Counted from the first letter of the stretch, positions 10,701 to 21,830 are shown. The stretch is 64,000 bases of DNA from Gonocerus acuteangulatus (GCA_946811695.1 OX328123.1:152915840-152979839); one strand, 5' to 3'. Made by a program: numbers and translations. The notes: generated from the letters alone by a model not told the origin.

Positions 10701-11598
10701 TAACATAAATAGGAGGATGTAAAATGTCATATAAGGAAGGATGTAAACGGTCATCTTTTTTTTTTTTTTAATTTATTAATGAGCATCTATGCGCATCTAA
10801 GGCGATTCGCTCCAAACAGTTATTGCACATATACATCAGTTAGAATATGACATATCTATAATATAAAAACGAATCGCTAAATGTGTGAAGCGCATATCTC
10901 GAGAGCAGCTTAACCGATTTCGCTAAATCTTCTTTTATAATATTCCTTGAAGTACGAGGATGGTTCTTACGGAGAGTTAAATTAAAAAAATTACCTGAAA
11001 AAGTCTAAAAACAACACTTTTCTAGATTCGTAATGACACTTAAAAGTCGATTTGAACTTTAATACCATACCATAAAGTTTAAGTGTTAGTGGAGGGGTTC
11101 CGGGAAGGCAAAACAATTGAGTGACATTAGTATCGTATAAATATTAATGTCAATATTTATACGATGGTAACATTACTCAAAAACAAATTGTCTATGGTAA
11201 AATGTCACTTGATATGTAAACGTTTTTCTATGCATATATAATATTTCTAAATCTAAAAGCCACAAATTTCTATATATTACAAAAGTGTTATGTGTTGGTG
11301 ACGTACTAAATTAGACCTGGGCAATACTGGAATAATGTATTCCTTAAATAAATAAAATGGTTATTCCTTGAATAATTATTTGAAAATTTGATCATTCTTT
11401 GAAATAAATCAACATAATTCTAAGAGCTTTATTTCTGAAATAACTATTTGATAAATGATATCTCACTCAGATGCAAAATAATTATTCCCGAAATAACTTC
11501 AACATGAAATTACGTTTGTAATGGATGAGAATAACGCGAATGGTTAATACTACCATCAAAACACGAGTTAAGGAGATAATCCTTTTAACATTATTATT

Positions 11599-11771
11599 GG
11601 GGTCTACCCCCGTGGTCTAGTGGTTAAAGCCTTAGATTCTCATGCAGGAGATGGTGGATTCGATTCCCGCCGGCAGGAATTGAGAAAATTCCTCGCTGCA
11701 GTTTGGATGTTGGCGATAATGGCCCTGATGTCGATGGGTCGTAGAAAAAAAAAAAAAAAAAAAAAAAAAAC
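11599..11771 (+). mobile_element. SINE-2, tRNA-derived, with diverged LINE-type tail
   Basis: The A box is TGGTCTAGTGGTTAAAGCC and the B box GGATTCGATTCCC, spaced as in a tRNA. The body contains aaaattcctcgctgca, and the tail gataatggccctgatgtcg leads into poly-A. It is a diverged relative of the full-length copy at 62576-62758. The tail stem is decayed here. Confidence 0.8.
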
Positions 11772-11790
11772 GGTGCTAACGTGTCTTCAA

Positions 11791-11906
11791 TTTTTTTTTC
11801 TTTTCTTTTCTTTTTTAAGCCTTATCAACATCTAGGCCATTATTGCCAACATCCAAGGTGGAAGGCCTTATATGAGAAAATTCCTCCGGTGGGAACCGAA
11901 CCCTCC

Positions 11907-11907
<1 letters not shown>
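11791..11907 (-). mobile_element. SINE-2 fragment, 5'-truncated
   Basis: Read on the minus strand it starts at the B box (GGGTTCGGTTCCCAC) and runs through the body to the tail with loop TAATGGCCTAGATG and an A-rich end. The A box is missing. A run of about 40 A (11908-11948) follows on the plus strand. Confidence 0.65.
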
Positions 11908-11951
<44 letters not shown>

Positions 11952-11979
11952 AAGACTGATTTAACACGTTAGCACCGCA

Positions 11980-12062
11980 TTTTTTTTTTTTCAACGCCCC
12001 ATCGACATCAGGGCCATTATCACCAACTCAGCTCAATGAGGCTTTACAGGAAAACATGTATT
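11980..12062 (-). mobile_element. SINE-2 tail fragment
   Basis: On the minus strand this reads ggtgataatggccctgatg and gatggggcgttg into poly-A. With the copy at 11599-11771 it forms an inverted pair, extended by gctaacgtgt (about 11774) and acacgttagc (about 11965). Confidence 0.55.
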
Positions 12063-12363
12063 TAGAGGATTTTTTTGTATAAATTAAAATATCAGAATAT
12101 ATTATTCCATCAAATAATCATTTCGGGAATAAATATATCATTAATCATGAAATAATTTAATCCTTGAAATAATTATTTCCGAAATAATATTTTAAAAAAT
12201 TATAAAATAAATTATTTCTGGTCAATTCTATGTTGCCTGTTCCCGTGTTGGAAAACCATCTGTTCTGTTTGTTTACGTGCCAGGTAATCAAACAAAAAAT
12301 ATCGTGTACCATAAAGTACTACAATAAAAATGAAACTTAATTTAGAATAAGTAAAAATAAAAT

Positions 12364-12706
12364 GGGGGGCGAGGTTAGCTCAGTGGTAGAGCACTGGAGG
12401 CCTGAGTTCAAATCCCGAGCAAGCACTAAAGATGTTTTCTTCTAGTGTCTTCGTTCATTGGTTGAATTCGGCCTCCCTGACCGTCCCTAGGCCGACCAAG
12501 CCTTTAATTAATTTAATGATGGGTACCTTGGGTGCTAATGACTCTGCCAGTCGAAGCAGCTAAGGGGAAAATCAGACGGCCGGAGCATAGTACTAGCCAC
12601 ACTATCTCCCTAGTGTGCCGTATGGTCAGGAATCAGATACCTATATAGTATCTGCCCCTCAGGGCCCTCGTGGCCTGTTACGGGACTGATTTTTTTTTTT
12701 TTTTTT
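12364..12706 (+). mobile_element. SINE-1 copy B, tRNA-derived, full length
   Basis: The A box is TAGCTCAGTGGTAGAGCAC and the B box GAGTTCAAATCCCGAG, with the region between shortened relative to a real tRNA. The body matches copy A, including the LINE-tail-like gggtgctaatgactctg, and it ends gggactgat followed by T16. It lies near the 3' end of the Helitron. Confidence 0.82.
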
Positions 12707-13029
12707 AAATATAATGAGTAGGTATGCATCATAATAAGAAATCTAAAATTGTAATTTTCATTGTGATTTTTTAGTGACTATTAAAAGAATTTTAAGTGTT
12801 TTATAATTTTTATTTTTTGACATAATGTAATTGTTGACTTATTAACATTCTTTTTTCTTTTTTTATCTTACTAGTTGATCTGGTGTCCCAAATAGCAGAA
12901 TAAGTATTAAAAAAAATTAAAGAATCGACTTTTAGGCGGTACGAAGTTCGCCGGGTCAGCTAGTATACATCTGTAAACAAGTGGTATCATTCATATACAT
13001 CTGGTTGATCAATTAGTTATACATTGGAT

Positions 13030-15905
13030 TACACAATTAGACAATGTTACGTATTCATTCATTACATATTACATATTCGTTCTTTACTGTGTACCAAGTG
13101 ACGCAATACCTTCCTTATGTTATTTATTGTGATTCTTTGAATATAATAGAGACATGGAATGATTCTCTGCAAAAAAAAGGGGGTTCTCTGTTACATATTA
13201 TACATATAGGCTTTTCTTTTTTGGTCATTAAGTACTCGTGTATGTCCAATTCTGAGTCTAGTTAGTACTACTTCTTCTTTTGTATTTTGTCTGTGACTGG
13301 ATCCGCGATGTTCCGTTTTATTTGTCGCAGTTTGTTGTTGGTAGATAGGTTTGTCCAGTCATTTTGCCATTTGTTTGTGATTTGGTGTTTAGCCTGTCTT
13401 GTAAGGTCTTGGTGAAAAATGTCCAGTGGTTGAATTGTTAAGTCTTGAGTAGCCAATTTTGCTTGTTCGCCTGCAGTCATGCTAAGTCCTAGGTCTTAAT
13501 GTCCTGACTGCCAATATATTGTTGTATGTTTGCCTGAAAGTTGAGCTTTGTAGATGCGTTGCTTGATTTGAATTGCTTAGGGATGTTGAGTGTATGTGTT
13601 CTGTAATATTTGTAGTGAACTAAGGGAATCTGTACAGATGATAATGTTTGTGTGTTGTGATGGAGGAGTGTTAGTGAGGGCAAGAAATATTGCATGGAGT
13701 TCAGCTTCTAGTATATTGTACAGCGCCGGGAGTTTTTGCTTGTAGATAGTGCCATTTACAATAGCGTCCGATCCAATGCCGTTTTTTGGGGGGGATTTGA
13801 ACCATCGCTGTATTCAAGGATGTAGTTAGTTTGTCGTCTTAAGAAATCCAAGAAGTTAGTTTTGTATAGATGTTTGGATAATATGTTAGACGTTTTGAAC
13901 TACAAGACACATCTCTCTTCAAGAGAGAGATGTGTCTATTGTGTATTTAGTGAGCCATGGAGGAGTGAGTGAAATGGTCTGTTTCTGTACTGTTTGTGTT
14001 TGAAGATTTGTAATCTCCTCTATTACTAAGCTTCTTACAGCAAGAGGTCGGGCATGCTTGTTATGTCTTTGGTATTGGTTAATATTAGGGTTTTCTATGA
14101 TATCCCTTGTGCAGGATGGCTGAGGGAGAGACTTAATTTTGTAGTAGTACTTTGAAATTAAGTATTCTCTTCGAATCTTCTGCCTCTACGTTCAGGCTGC
14201 AAATTAAACTTGATCTAAAAGCACCCAGTGCTATTCGTAGTCCTGTGTTTTTTTTTGTTTTTTTTTTTTTTTTTTTTTATTTATTTTATGATCTTTTCGC
14301 AACTATGGTGAATTGCTCAGAACAATCATTACATATATATATATACGTACACACATGCATACACGTATACATGCATATATACATAGATATAATTAGATTA
14401 TTACATATGTGTATACAAACACAATATCTTATATATACATCAAAGTATACAAATATATATTGCACTATATTTATATAGTTTATTCTACTTCTAGACATAG
14501 GAGAATACTATTTTACTTATTTCTTTAATCATACAAATAGTGGGATATACTAACAAATTATACAAATTAACAGATTTTAACTTTGCTAGTTTTGTGTTGT
14601 GCCAGGCTTGGCTGATGAGTATGCTACGCATCCATAATCCAGAAGGGACCTGCTGTAACATCGATTCAAGTGTAGCATTATTTTTCTGTCTGCAAAGCAT
14701 TTAGTGTTTCCTAGAATTCTCAGACATTTTTTAAATAAAACGAGAAGTTTTTTTAAGTGGGGAACCCATGTGAGGTGCTTGTCAAAATAACTTCCTAAGA
14801 ATTTTATTGTTGGTGTTTTTGTAATGTCTGTGTCGTACATAGTATGTTGGTAGTCTATGTTTTGTCTTTTCGTTGTAAATAATATAGATTTCGTTTTGGT
14901 TGTCGAGACCTTCATACCTGTTTTGTCGTTCCAGAGTGTAATTGATTCCGGTCTCTATTCGGTCTTGGGCTTGATCAGTGGATTTTGAAGTGTAAAATAT
15001 TAATAGATCGTCAACATACAGGCTATATTCAATGTCAGGATAATTGTATTCATTCCAATTATAAATAAGGTTGTACTTAGTACGCCTCCTTGAGGTACTC
15101 CCGTCTCCAGTTGAGTTATATCGGAGAAATAGTTGCCATTTTTTATTGTGAAAGATCTTCTAGAGAGAAACCAAGTAACATATGCTAAATGTTTTCCTCG
15201 TATTCCCCATTCAGAGAGTTGTTTGAGGATAACATCTTGCCGGATTGTGTCAAAGGCCTTGTTTATGTCGAATGAGACTGCTAAGAGGGATTTTTTATTT
15301 GTAAATGCGTTAATAATAGAGTTTTCCAGTCTAACGATGTGGTCGGTTGTCGAGTGATTTGTCCTGAATCCACATGGGAATTTAGAAAGGGGCCTAGTGA
15401 CTCAATATACCATAGTAGTCTTTTGTTGGCCATTTTTTTAAATAGTTTTCAGGCGCAACTTGTCAGTGAGATCGGTCTCTAACTGGAAGGGCCAGATTTT
15501 GTTTTGTTTGATTTGAGTACAGGTATAATTGTGCTCTGTCTCCAACAGTCAGGGTAATTTCCTGTTTCGTAGATAGTATTGAAAATTTGCAATAGTTTAA
15601 ATTTTGTATTCTGAGTTATATTCCTGAGCAAGTCATTCGTGATTTTATCAGGTCCTGGGGATGTTATTTTAGTGTTCGTTAGAGCATACGTTAGATCGTC
15701 ATATGAAAAATGTTCGTCCAAGTTATGTTCAGGTAACTGTATGTCAGGATGTTTTGAGATATTGGTATAGTATTGAACAAGATATGTATGTGTTTTCTTT
15801 TTTGTGTGAGATACGTCTAATTCTGGCCAATATTACTTTTAAAGGAATGTTTCTATTGATAGGGGATACAAATTCGATCCAGCTTTGTTTTTTTACAATT
15901 ACATA
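13030..15905 (-). pseudogene. LINE-E, decayed RT/RNase H retrotransposon (I-like)
   Basis: Read right to left it holds an RT N-terminal linker (SWIEFVSPINRN near 15.88 kb), SPGPDKITNDLLRN, an RT palm with FDINKAFDTI, GVPQGGVLS and YVDD (about 15.01 kb), then LLDYGCVAYSSA and GLRIALGAFRSS. RNase H-region remains and a C-terminal VVLTRLRIGHTR motif with CX2C follow (about 13.15-13.26 kb). Frames change several times and stops are frequent, so this is an old copy. The endonuclease is absent, so it is 5'-truncated near 15.9 kb. It resembles LINE-B (40832-46848) more than LINE-A. A separate insertion splits it near 14.25-14.55 kb. The 3' boundary is approximate. Confidence 0.82.
14248..14550 (-). 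mobile_element. Small poly-A-tailed insertion inside LINE-E
   Basis: LINE-E coding is interrupted between the codons for VNLYN (about 14.55 kb) and TGLRIALG (about 14.24 kb). The inserted piece begins on its 3' side with a long T run (14248-14278), the reverse of a poly-A tail. It contains a TA/CA-rich microsatellite, so it looks like the 3' end of a truncated retroelement. I cannot assign the family and found no clear target duplication. Confidence 0.45.
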
Positions 15906-16260
15906 TTAGGCAACCGTCTTAACAGGTAAAAGGTTACATGTAAGATTCAAAAGAGACAAAAATGATTTTAGGATCATTACCATCCAATAAAATATCATTA
16001 TCTTCCTGGCCGCCATTTCAAAACTAGTCATATTTCGAAAAATAAAGTTCTAGGAGCATGACCAACTGTTGACAAAAATTCACTATCACATTTATATTCA
16101 ATTGATACAAAAAAAGTAGATTAACTTTCAAGTTGGTTTCTGTAAATTTCAAAAACCAAAAAGAAAAATTTGAATAATGCTCATATAATAGAAAGTTTAG
16201 AGCGATTGATCCTGAAAATATTGACGCATTAAGAGTTTATGCAGTAAACAAGTATAATAT
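15906..16260. other. Unassigned AT-rich sequence
   Basis: I see no gene, repeat structure or RNA gene in this stretch. Confidence 0.3.
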
Positions 16261-16515
16261 CCTTGATCTATATTATCAACGAGTTGGATTGATTAGAGGT
16301 TCGATATAACCTTGAGCGAGCGTAGCGAGCGGAAACGCCTAGTAATTGTGTGATTAACATAAGTGCTATGCGTTTTCGCTCACTCAAGGTTATATTGAAA
16401 CTTTAGTCAACCCAAATAGTTGATAATAAGTATATGTAATGTATAAGTAAACTAGTATATTATCCTTGATCTATATTATCAACGATTTGGGTTGACTAGA
16501 GTTTCAATATAACCA
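16261..16515. repeat. Palindromic element with a third, direct arm copy
   Basis: The arm ccttgatctatattatcaac...ggttcgatataacc (16261-16311) is matched in reverse complement by ggttatattgaaac...gttgataata (about 16388-16429). The inner parts gagcgagcgtagcgagcg and gctcactcaagg extend the pairing. A third copy in direct orientation follows at 16464-16515. Together with the duplicated left flank this suggests a MITE with a partial tandem duplication. No target duplication could be set with confidence. Confidence 0.6.
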
Positions 16516-16929
16516 AAAACCAATAACATTAAAACCATTTAATAATGCTCATATGCATACCGTCCCTACATAATCAACAAATGTATACTGTATGTATCTG
16601 TAATCATAAACCTTATTTGTAGGTCGATAAAATTATTAAAAAGAGACGCCTAAAAACTTAAACCCAAAGGACCAAGAAACACTTATAGTAATATGTACTA
16701 TAGACCACAATAAGTGCGAATCGCTATTTGTATTTATTTGTTTAAAGGGCTTCACATATGGTGATAAGCCCTTGCTTTCACTGTTTGCAAAAACTATAAG
16801 CATACTTAAGTCCAACCCTAGCCGGACCCTGCACTAAGTCTAGACGCTAGCTCAGCGAGTTTGTACGCAGCTCCAACGATCTCCAGTCGTTATTAAATCC
16901 CCAACATCAAGTTATTAGCTGCCCAACAA
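16516..16929. other. Unassigned sequence
   Basis: I see no supportable gene. A short CpG-containing patch (about 16805-16870) is unremarkable. Confidence 0.3.
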
Positions 16930-17065
16930 AAGGGAAGAAGTGGTTCTTACCCATATGAGAATAGGACATACAAATTTGACTCATTCCAACCTAATAATGA
17001 AAGAACCACCACCAGTATGTCCCAGCTCTGATATCCAACTCACAGACCAACTTAACCTCCCTACC
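16930..17065 (+). pseudogene. LINE C-terminal fragment
   Basis: One frame reads EVVLTHMRIGHTNLTH followed by SNLIMKEPPPVC, the conserved block after RNase H also present in LINE-A, LINE-B and LINE-E. Only about 45 codons survive and the second Cys of the finger is changed. It is a small relic with no visible termini. Confidence 0.7.
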
Positions 17066-17576
17066 ATGTAAGTCTATCGAATATGCAAATCGGAGCAAAC
17101 TAGAGAACAAACAGAATTTTTCAATATTGAAAAATGGTCTTATTCAATACTATATTTAAGGCATTAAAGGCTGTTCCAAAGTGGTTAGGCTTGCGACAAT
17201 TTACGACAAGCCGTAGCGTCCACAATCCAAGAGCAAAGTCTCGAATCTGAAAAACGTGGATTTGCACATTCGATAGTTTGTCATGGTAAGGACGATATCA
17301 TCCAAGACTTTCCAGCTTACCGAATCGAAATTCGTTATTATTCATTTATTACACAGTTTGATTACGCCGTATATAGGCGCATGTTCACTGTGTCTTTTAA
17401 CATTTATAATATACTTGCTGCTGCCCGGCGTGCCATGCTACACGTACTTTCTGCATCCAGAAAATCAACAAAAATAATAATTAGAAACCAAATAAGTAGT
17501 ATTAAAATATAATTACGCAAATCTGTTACTTTTCGGATTCACAGTTTCGAACCCGTGACCTCTAAATTATAGGTCC
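17066..17576. other. Unassigned sequence
   Basis: Contains an open frame of 64 codons (17283-17477) without a recognisable domain. Nothing else is supportable. Confidence 0.3.
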
Positions 17577-17836
17577 TAGACGTTTTTGATCTAGCGTATG
17601 ACAAACCTCGCATCAAGACCAACCTGTGAGCCCAGTTTGGTCAAAATCGGCCAAACGGTGTGGTTTGGTATAAAGTACAAACATACAGAGAGACAGCTGG
17701 TAGACGTTTTTGACCTAGCCTACGAGCCTTCTCGGATCAAGACCTACCCGTGTGCCAAGGTCGAAATCGGTTAAACGGTGTGGATGTATAACGAACAAAC
17801 AGACAGGTGATTTTTATATATATATATATATAGATA
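17577..17836 (+). repeat. Two 124-bp tandem units ending in a (TA)n tract
   Basis: The block tagacgtttttga starts at 17577 and 17701, and both units carry ggtc(a)aaatcgg...aaacggtgtgg and an aacaaacagacag-like motif before a TA microsatellite (17816-17832). HINEs show the same order (caaaatcgg, then gaacagacaaa, then TA), so this may be the 3' part of another Helitron/Helentron lineage. No terminal hairpin is visible. Confidence 0.5.
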
Positions 17837-17871
17837 AGTGTTATAGCTATTCGAAAAAAAAAAAAAAAACA

Positions 17872-19078
17872 GCCCGACTCGTAGGAACTGCGTCATCTTA
17901 GCGCGGTTCCGTACCTCTAGGAGAAATGGAATAGATTAGGGATCACATATCACAGGAAATTGACAGTAGGCTACTTACAAAGAAGCTGATAATTCTTAAT
18001 CCTCAGTCTTGAGGAAGGCTGTCAATGCATTTATGTACTGAAAACGTACTTACTCTTCGACTACTGCTCAAGAGGCTCTATTCCAAACAACAAAAAATTC
18101 GTTGTCATTTTAAGTATCTTGTTTTAGTAGCGAATTCATTTTACTGGTATAATCAACTGTAAATATGTGCTTCATGGCGTATAAAATTCCATTCTCTCGA
18201 GGGTTAAATCTTTCTATAAAACGAGAAATAATGATAACTTCAATTGTAGCAGCATGAGGAAGATTATATAGATAGGAGAATTAAAAAGAAACGCATGTAT
18301 ACGACATCATGATCAGCCACAGCCATCTTGATTACCACAGCCACTCCAAACTTATTACCAATACCTTTCACAGTTTCTTGGCTTATTTTACTAAAATACT
18401 AATTTTACTGATAAATGCAACTTAAAACAAAAACAACCAATTGGAAACCGGTTCAAAAGAACAAAACGAACATCTTATAAGTTATAAGAGCTTATATCTC
18501 TAATTGCTGACTTTGCCCCATCGAATATTGCTTCAGAACCTCTTTTTGTAGAGAATTTAGCAAGCGTTCGAATGATCACCTTCCACTTACTACGATATCC
18601 CAACCGTTTTCGAGATATTTACGAAAAATGTACGAAGATCCGAAAACTTTTCATGTCTATGAATAAACTATTTTTATCCGCATACTTCCTTAACTCAAAA
18701 TACAACCAAAATTTAAACGTATTAGTTGAGATAAATTTCCATGATGTAAATGAAAGTATTTCCATTGAATCCCACGATTCTAAGTACCCACAAAAAATAT
18801 TGAGTTACAAAAACCTTCCAGTTTTCTCAAAAACGGTTACAGATATCGCCTAGAAAAGGGATTCATTCGTCTTCCTATATTAATAAACATAACAAACAAG
18901 TACCTGCAAGCATATGAACTCAATAACGTAAGCGTCATGATTTTTTTGCGCGAATTTCGCCCCAAACCATCTTCGAGTGGGGGGATTCTGCTGGTTAACG
19001 AACTTGTCCGTTCAAATTGGATGACCGATTTTTGTACCACATTTCATCATAATTTGACCATTTTTGAGCATGCCAGAG

Positions 19079-19129
<51 letters not shown>

Positions 19130-19276
19130 TTCCGGTAGTGGGACACATTAATTACAGCCCTTTTTCTGTAATATTAGTGCATGGTTCTATTTGTTGTTAG
19201 CATCTGATTTGTGTTGAAAGGCCTTGTGCAAAATAAAGAACATTTGTGGGAAGACTGAATTTTGTTTCACCTTCTG

Positions 19277-19335
<59 letters not shown>

Positions 19336-19474
19336 CAAATTTGAACCACCTATTTTCGTGATCTATGGGGTCTGAAAGGAGAAAATGTCTAGTCGGCACT
19401 TCCGGATTGCATCGTGAGGTCAACCTCATAAGAGGATTTCCTTCCTATGGAGGGAGGGAGGAACCGCGCTAAAA
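17872..19474 (+). mobile_element. HINE copy 3, the most complete member
   Basis: The 5' end GCCCGACTCGTAGGAACTGC is followed by the subterminal motif TTAGCGCGGTTCC. The body continues to caaaccatcttcgag and the gaacttgtccgttcaaattgg block, then two TA tracts (about 19080-19126 and 19280-19335) separated by a 150-bp segment. The 3' block has acaaatttgaaccacc and cggcacttccggattg, and the terminal stem-loop ends ACCGCGCTAAAA. The subterminal AGCGCGGTTCC is the reverse complement of the 3' GGAACCGCGCT. It has no ORF of note. Length is about 1.6 kb. Confidence 0.8.
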
Positions 19475-19524
19475 ATAAATAAAAAAATTGACGACACCAA
19501 TTAATATCTACTATCTGTAAGGCT

Positions 19525-19844
19525 CAAATAAATCACATACGAAATAGCGCTAGAAAAGCTTAGGTTAGTTCGAAAAATGCCGATCATACAAATAAATCAC
19601 ATACGAAATAGCGCTAGAAAAGCTTAGGTTAGTTCGAAAAATGCCGATCATACAAATAAATCACATACGAAATAGCGCTAGAAAAGCTTAGGTTAGTTCG
19701 AAAAATGCCGATCATACAAATAAATCACATACGAAATAGCGCTAGAAAAGCTTAGGTTAGTTCGAAAAATGCCGATCATACAAATAAATCACATACGAAA
19801 TAGCGCTAGAAAAGCTTAGGTTAGTTCGAAAAATGCCGATCATA
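19525..19844. repeat. 64-bp tandem repeat, five identical copies
   Basis: Units start at 19525, 19589, 19653, 19717 and 19781 with caaataaatcacatacgaaa, and a partial sixth begins at 19845. By eye the five units are identical, so the array is recent or homogenised. Each unit contains tagcgctagaaaagctt. Confidence 0.95.
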
Positions 19845-20253
19845 CAAATAAACGCCCATACAAGCGGATAAAATTGGTTGTAAACATTTCATCTTCTTTC
19901 GTTTACAATAAGAAATGATGCATGGAGTTATTCTCTGATGTAAACACATGCTAGACCAGACTTGAAGGGCTTTGAGAAAAAATCTTTCCTACTTAATGAA
20001 CTGAAGAGTCTCTCGTCGGCTAAAGAGTTGGTGTTTCACTTCATTTGAAGGCCTTGAAACGCTTCATTAACTTACTCAAATGAATGTAAATTCAAGTTAA
20101 ACCTCGATGCTTTTTGTTCCAGTGAAACAATTTTTGTCATTATGTGAATACCGCTTTATATAGATGAATAGAAAGGCATTCATTATTGAAGGTTGTAGGT
20201 TGCTATTTATTTGTCAATAAATGCTCAATTTGAAGGAAAGCTAAATTCCCGAA
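19845..20253. other. Unassigned sequence between two minisatellites
   Basis: I see no coding region or RNA gene. Confidence 0.3.
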
Positions 20254-20830
20254 CCTAACGTGCTCTTATTCGGTAAACATAACCCCTGAGCCTTAAGTGC
20301 TCTTTTTCTGTACAAATAACCCCAGAACCTTATGTGCTCTTTTTCTGTAGTCATAACCCCAGAGCCTCAGCTGTTCCTTTTCTGTACACATAACCCCAGA
20401 GCCTTACATGCTCCTTTTCTGTACACATAACCTCAGGGCCTTATGTGCTCTTTTTCTGTAAACAGCCTTACGTGCTCGTTTTTGTACAAATAACCCCAGA
20501 ATCTTACGTGCTCATTATTTTACACATAAACCCAGAAACCTTCGAGGTCCTTTTCCCAACACATAACCCCAAGAACCCTTAGCGGTCCTTTTCAAGATTC
20601 ATAACCCCAGACCCCTTTTTGATGCTTTTCCGTACACATAAGCCCAGAACCCTTCGTGTTTCTATTCCGTACACATAACCCCAGAATCCTGCGTGATCGT
20701 TTTTCTTGCACGTAAGTTCACAACCCTCCGTGGTTCTTTTAAGTGCACATATGCAGACCCATTTGTGCTCCTTTTCCGTTCATACAACCCCTGAACATAT
20801 TGAGCTCCTTTCCCTTACTACAACCACAGC
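20254..20830. repeat. 37-bp minisatellite, about 15 diverging copies
   Basis: The unit is of the form cctta(a/t/c)gtgctctttttctgta followed by cacataaccccaga. Starts at 20254, 20291, 20328, 20365, 20402 and 20439 are exactly 37 bases apart; later units carry small indels and become less alike toward 20.8 kb. The 104-codon open frame at 20706-21020 overlaps the decayed end and is not considered a gene. Confidence 0.9.
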
Positions 20831-21524
20831 ATTTTCTGTGTTGCTCGTTTCCGTTACACAGCTTAGCACCTTTCTGGACAGTATAGGACTGATAATTTCT
20901 ATTATTTTCGATAGAAAAGTAAATTTCTGGAATCTGCTACTGGGTCCACGTCAACGCAGATTTCTCTCCAAAAAATATGAAGAAAACAATAAAATTAAGG
21001 TAGCTATAAAAAAGAAATAGCATAAGGTGAATCACCAACTCGTCGTATGTAGAGATATACCGCGGAAAGGATATGAATGGAAATCACTTGAATAGAATGT
21101 GGGCTACTCGATGTGTTGGATTGTTGGGAATATGTGAACATGAAATGACATCAAGAAGATGCCACTACCAGCAGTTTGATGTCACATCGAGGGCTTATCC
21201 CCTCTGTCACTCCTTGACCCATTCAAAGCAGATAGGTATTGATATTCAACAAGGCACTCCTATTCACAGATCAGCCGGTCAATAGAAGTCTAACTTATAT
21301 GAGAACTTTCCTAATAATTTTATCAAAGGTTCGAAATTATATTAAATTAGTGGGACTGTATTTAGCAGAATGTTTAGTTTATCCGAATATCTTTGAAGAG
21401 TGATACTGTTACTAGCCCAGTTGGCTGAGGGTGTTTTCTTCCAAGGAAGGATAGCTCTCTGCTTCTCTATGGTTATTTTATCCAATTAAATAAACAAATA
21501 AATCTTTGTTTCCATTAACCCACA
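20831..21524. other. Unassigned sequence
   Basis: No gene could be supported. An open frame of 70 codons at 21073-21285 has no recognisable features. Confidence 0.3.
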
Positions 21525-21830
21525 GAAGATTGGAAATAGGAACGTCTAATTTACATCTAAAGATTGGAAATAGGAACGTATAATTTACATCTAAAGATTG
21601 GAAATAGGAACGTCTAATTTACATCTAAAGATTGGAAATAGGAACGTATAATTTACATCTAAAGATTGGAAATAGGAACGTCTAATTTACATCTAAAGAT
21701 TGGAAATAGGCACGTCTAATTTACATATAAAGATTGGAAATAGGAACGTATAATTTACATCTAAAGATTGGAAATAGGAACGTATAATTTACATCTAAAG
21801 ATTGGAAATAGGAACGTATAATTTACATCT
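21525..21830. repeat. 34-bp tandem repeat, nine copies, alternating variants
   Basis: Units start every 34 bases from 21525 with (a)aagattggaaataggaacg. The base after cgt alternates, cgtctaat and cgtataat, through the first five units, giving a 68-bp dimer pattern. Later units are mostly the cgtataat form. Confidence 0.95.

Larger units (their letters stand above)
10855..12963 (+). mobile_element. Canonical non-autonomous Helitron carrying SINE insertions
   Basis: The 5' end is TCTATAATATAAAAACGAAT after an A. The 3' end has the hairpin GGCG-(gtacgaagtt)-CGCC, then GGGTCAG and CTAG before a T. TC...CTAG ends, a 3' hairpin close to CTAG and insertion between A and T are the classical Helitron signature. 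No Rep/helicase is present. About 2.1 kb includes SINE-2 copies (11599-12062) and SINE-1 copy B. A diffuse segment of imperfect inverted repeats rich in gaaataa/ttattcc (about 11320-11520 and 12060-12225) surrounds the SINE cluster. Confidence 0.75.

Noticed and set aside
20706..21020. 104-codon frame
   Set aside because: It starts inside the decaying 37-bp minisatellite and shows no domain.
19525..21830. CRISPR-like arrays
   Set aside because: The units are contiguous tandem repeats with no unique spacers, in a eukaryotic repeat-rich context.
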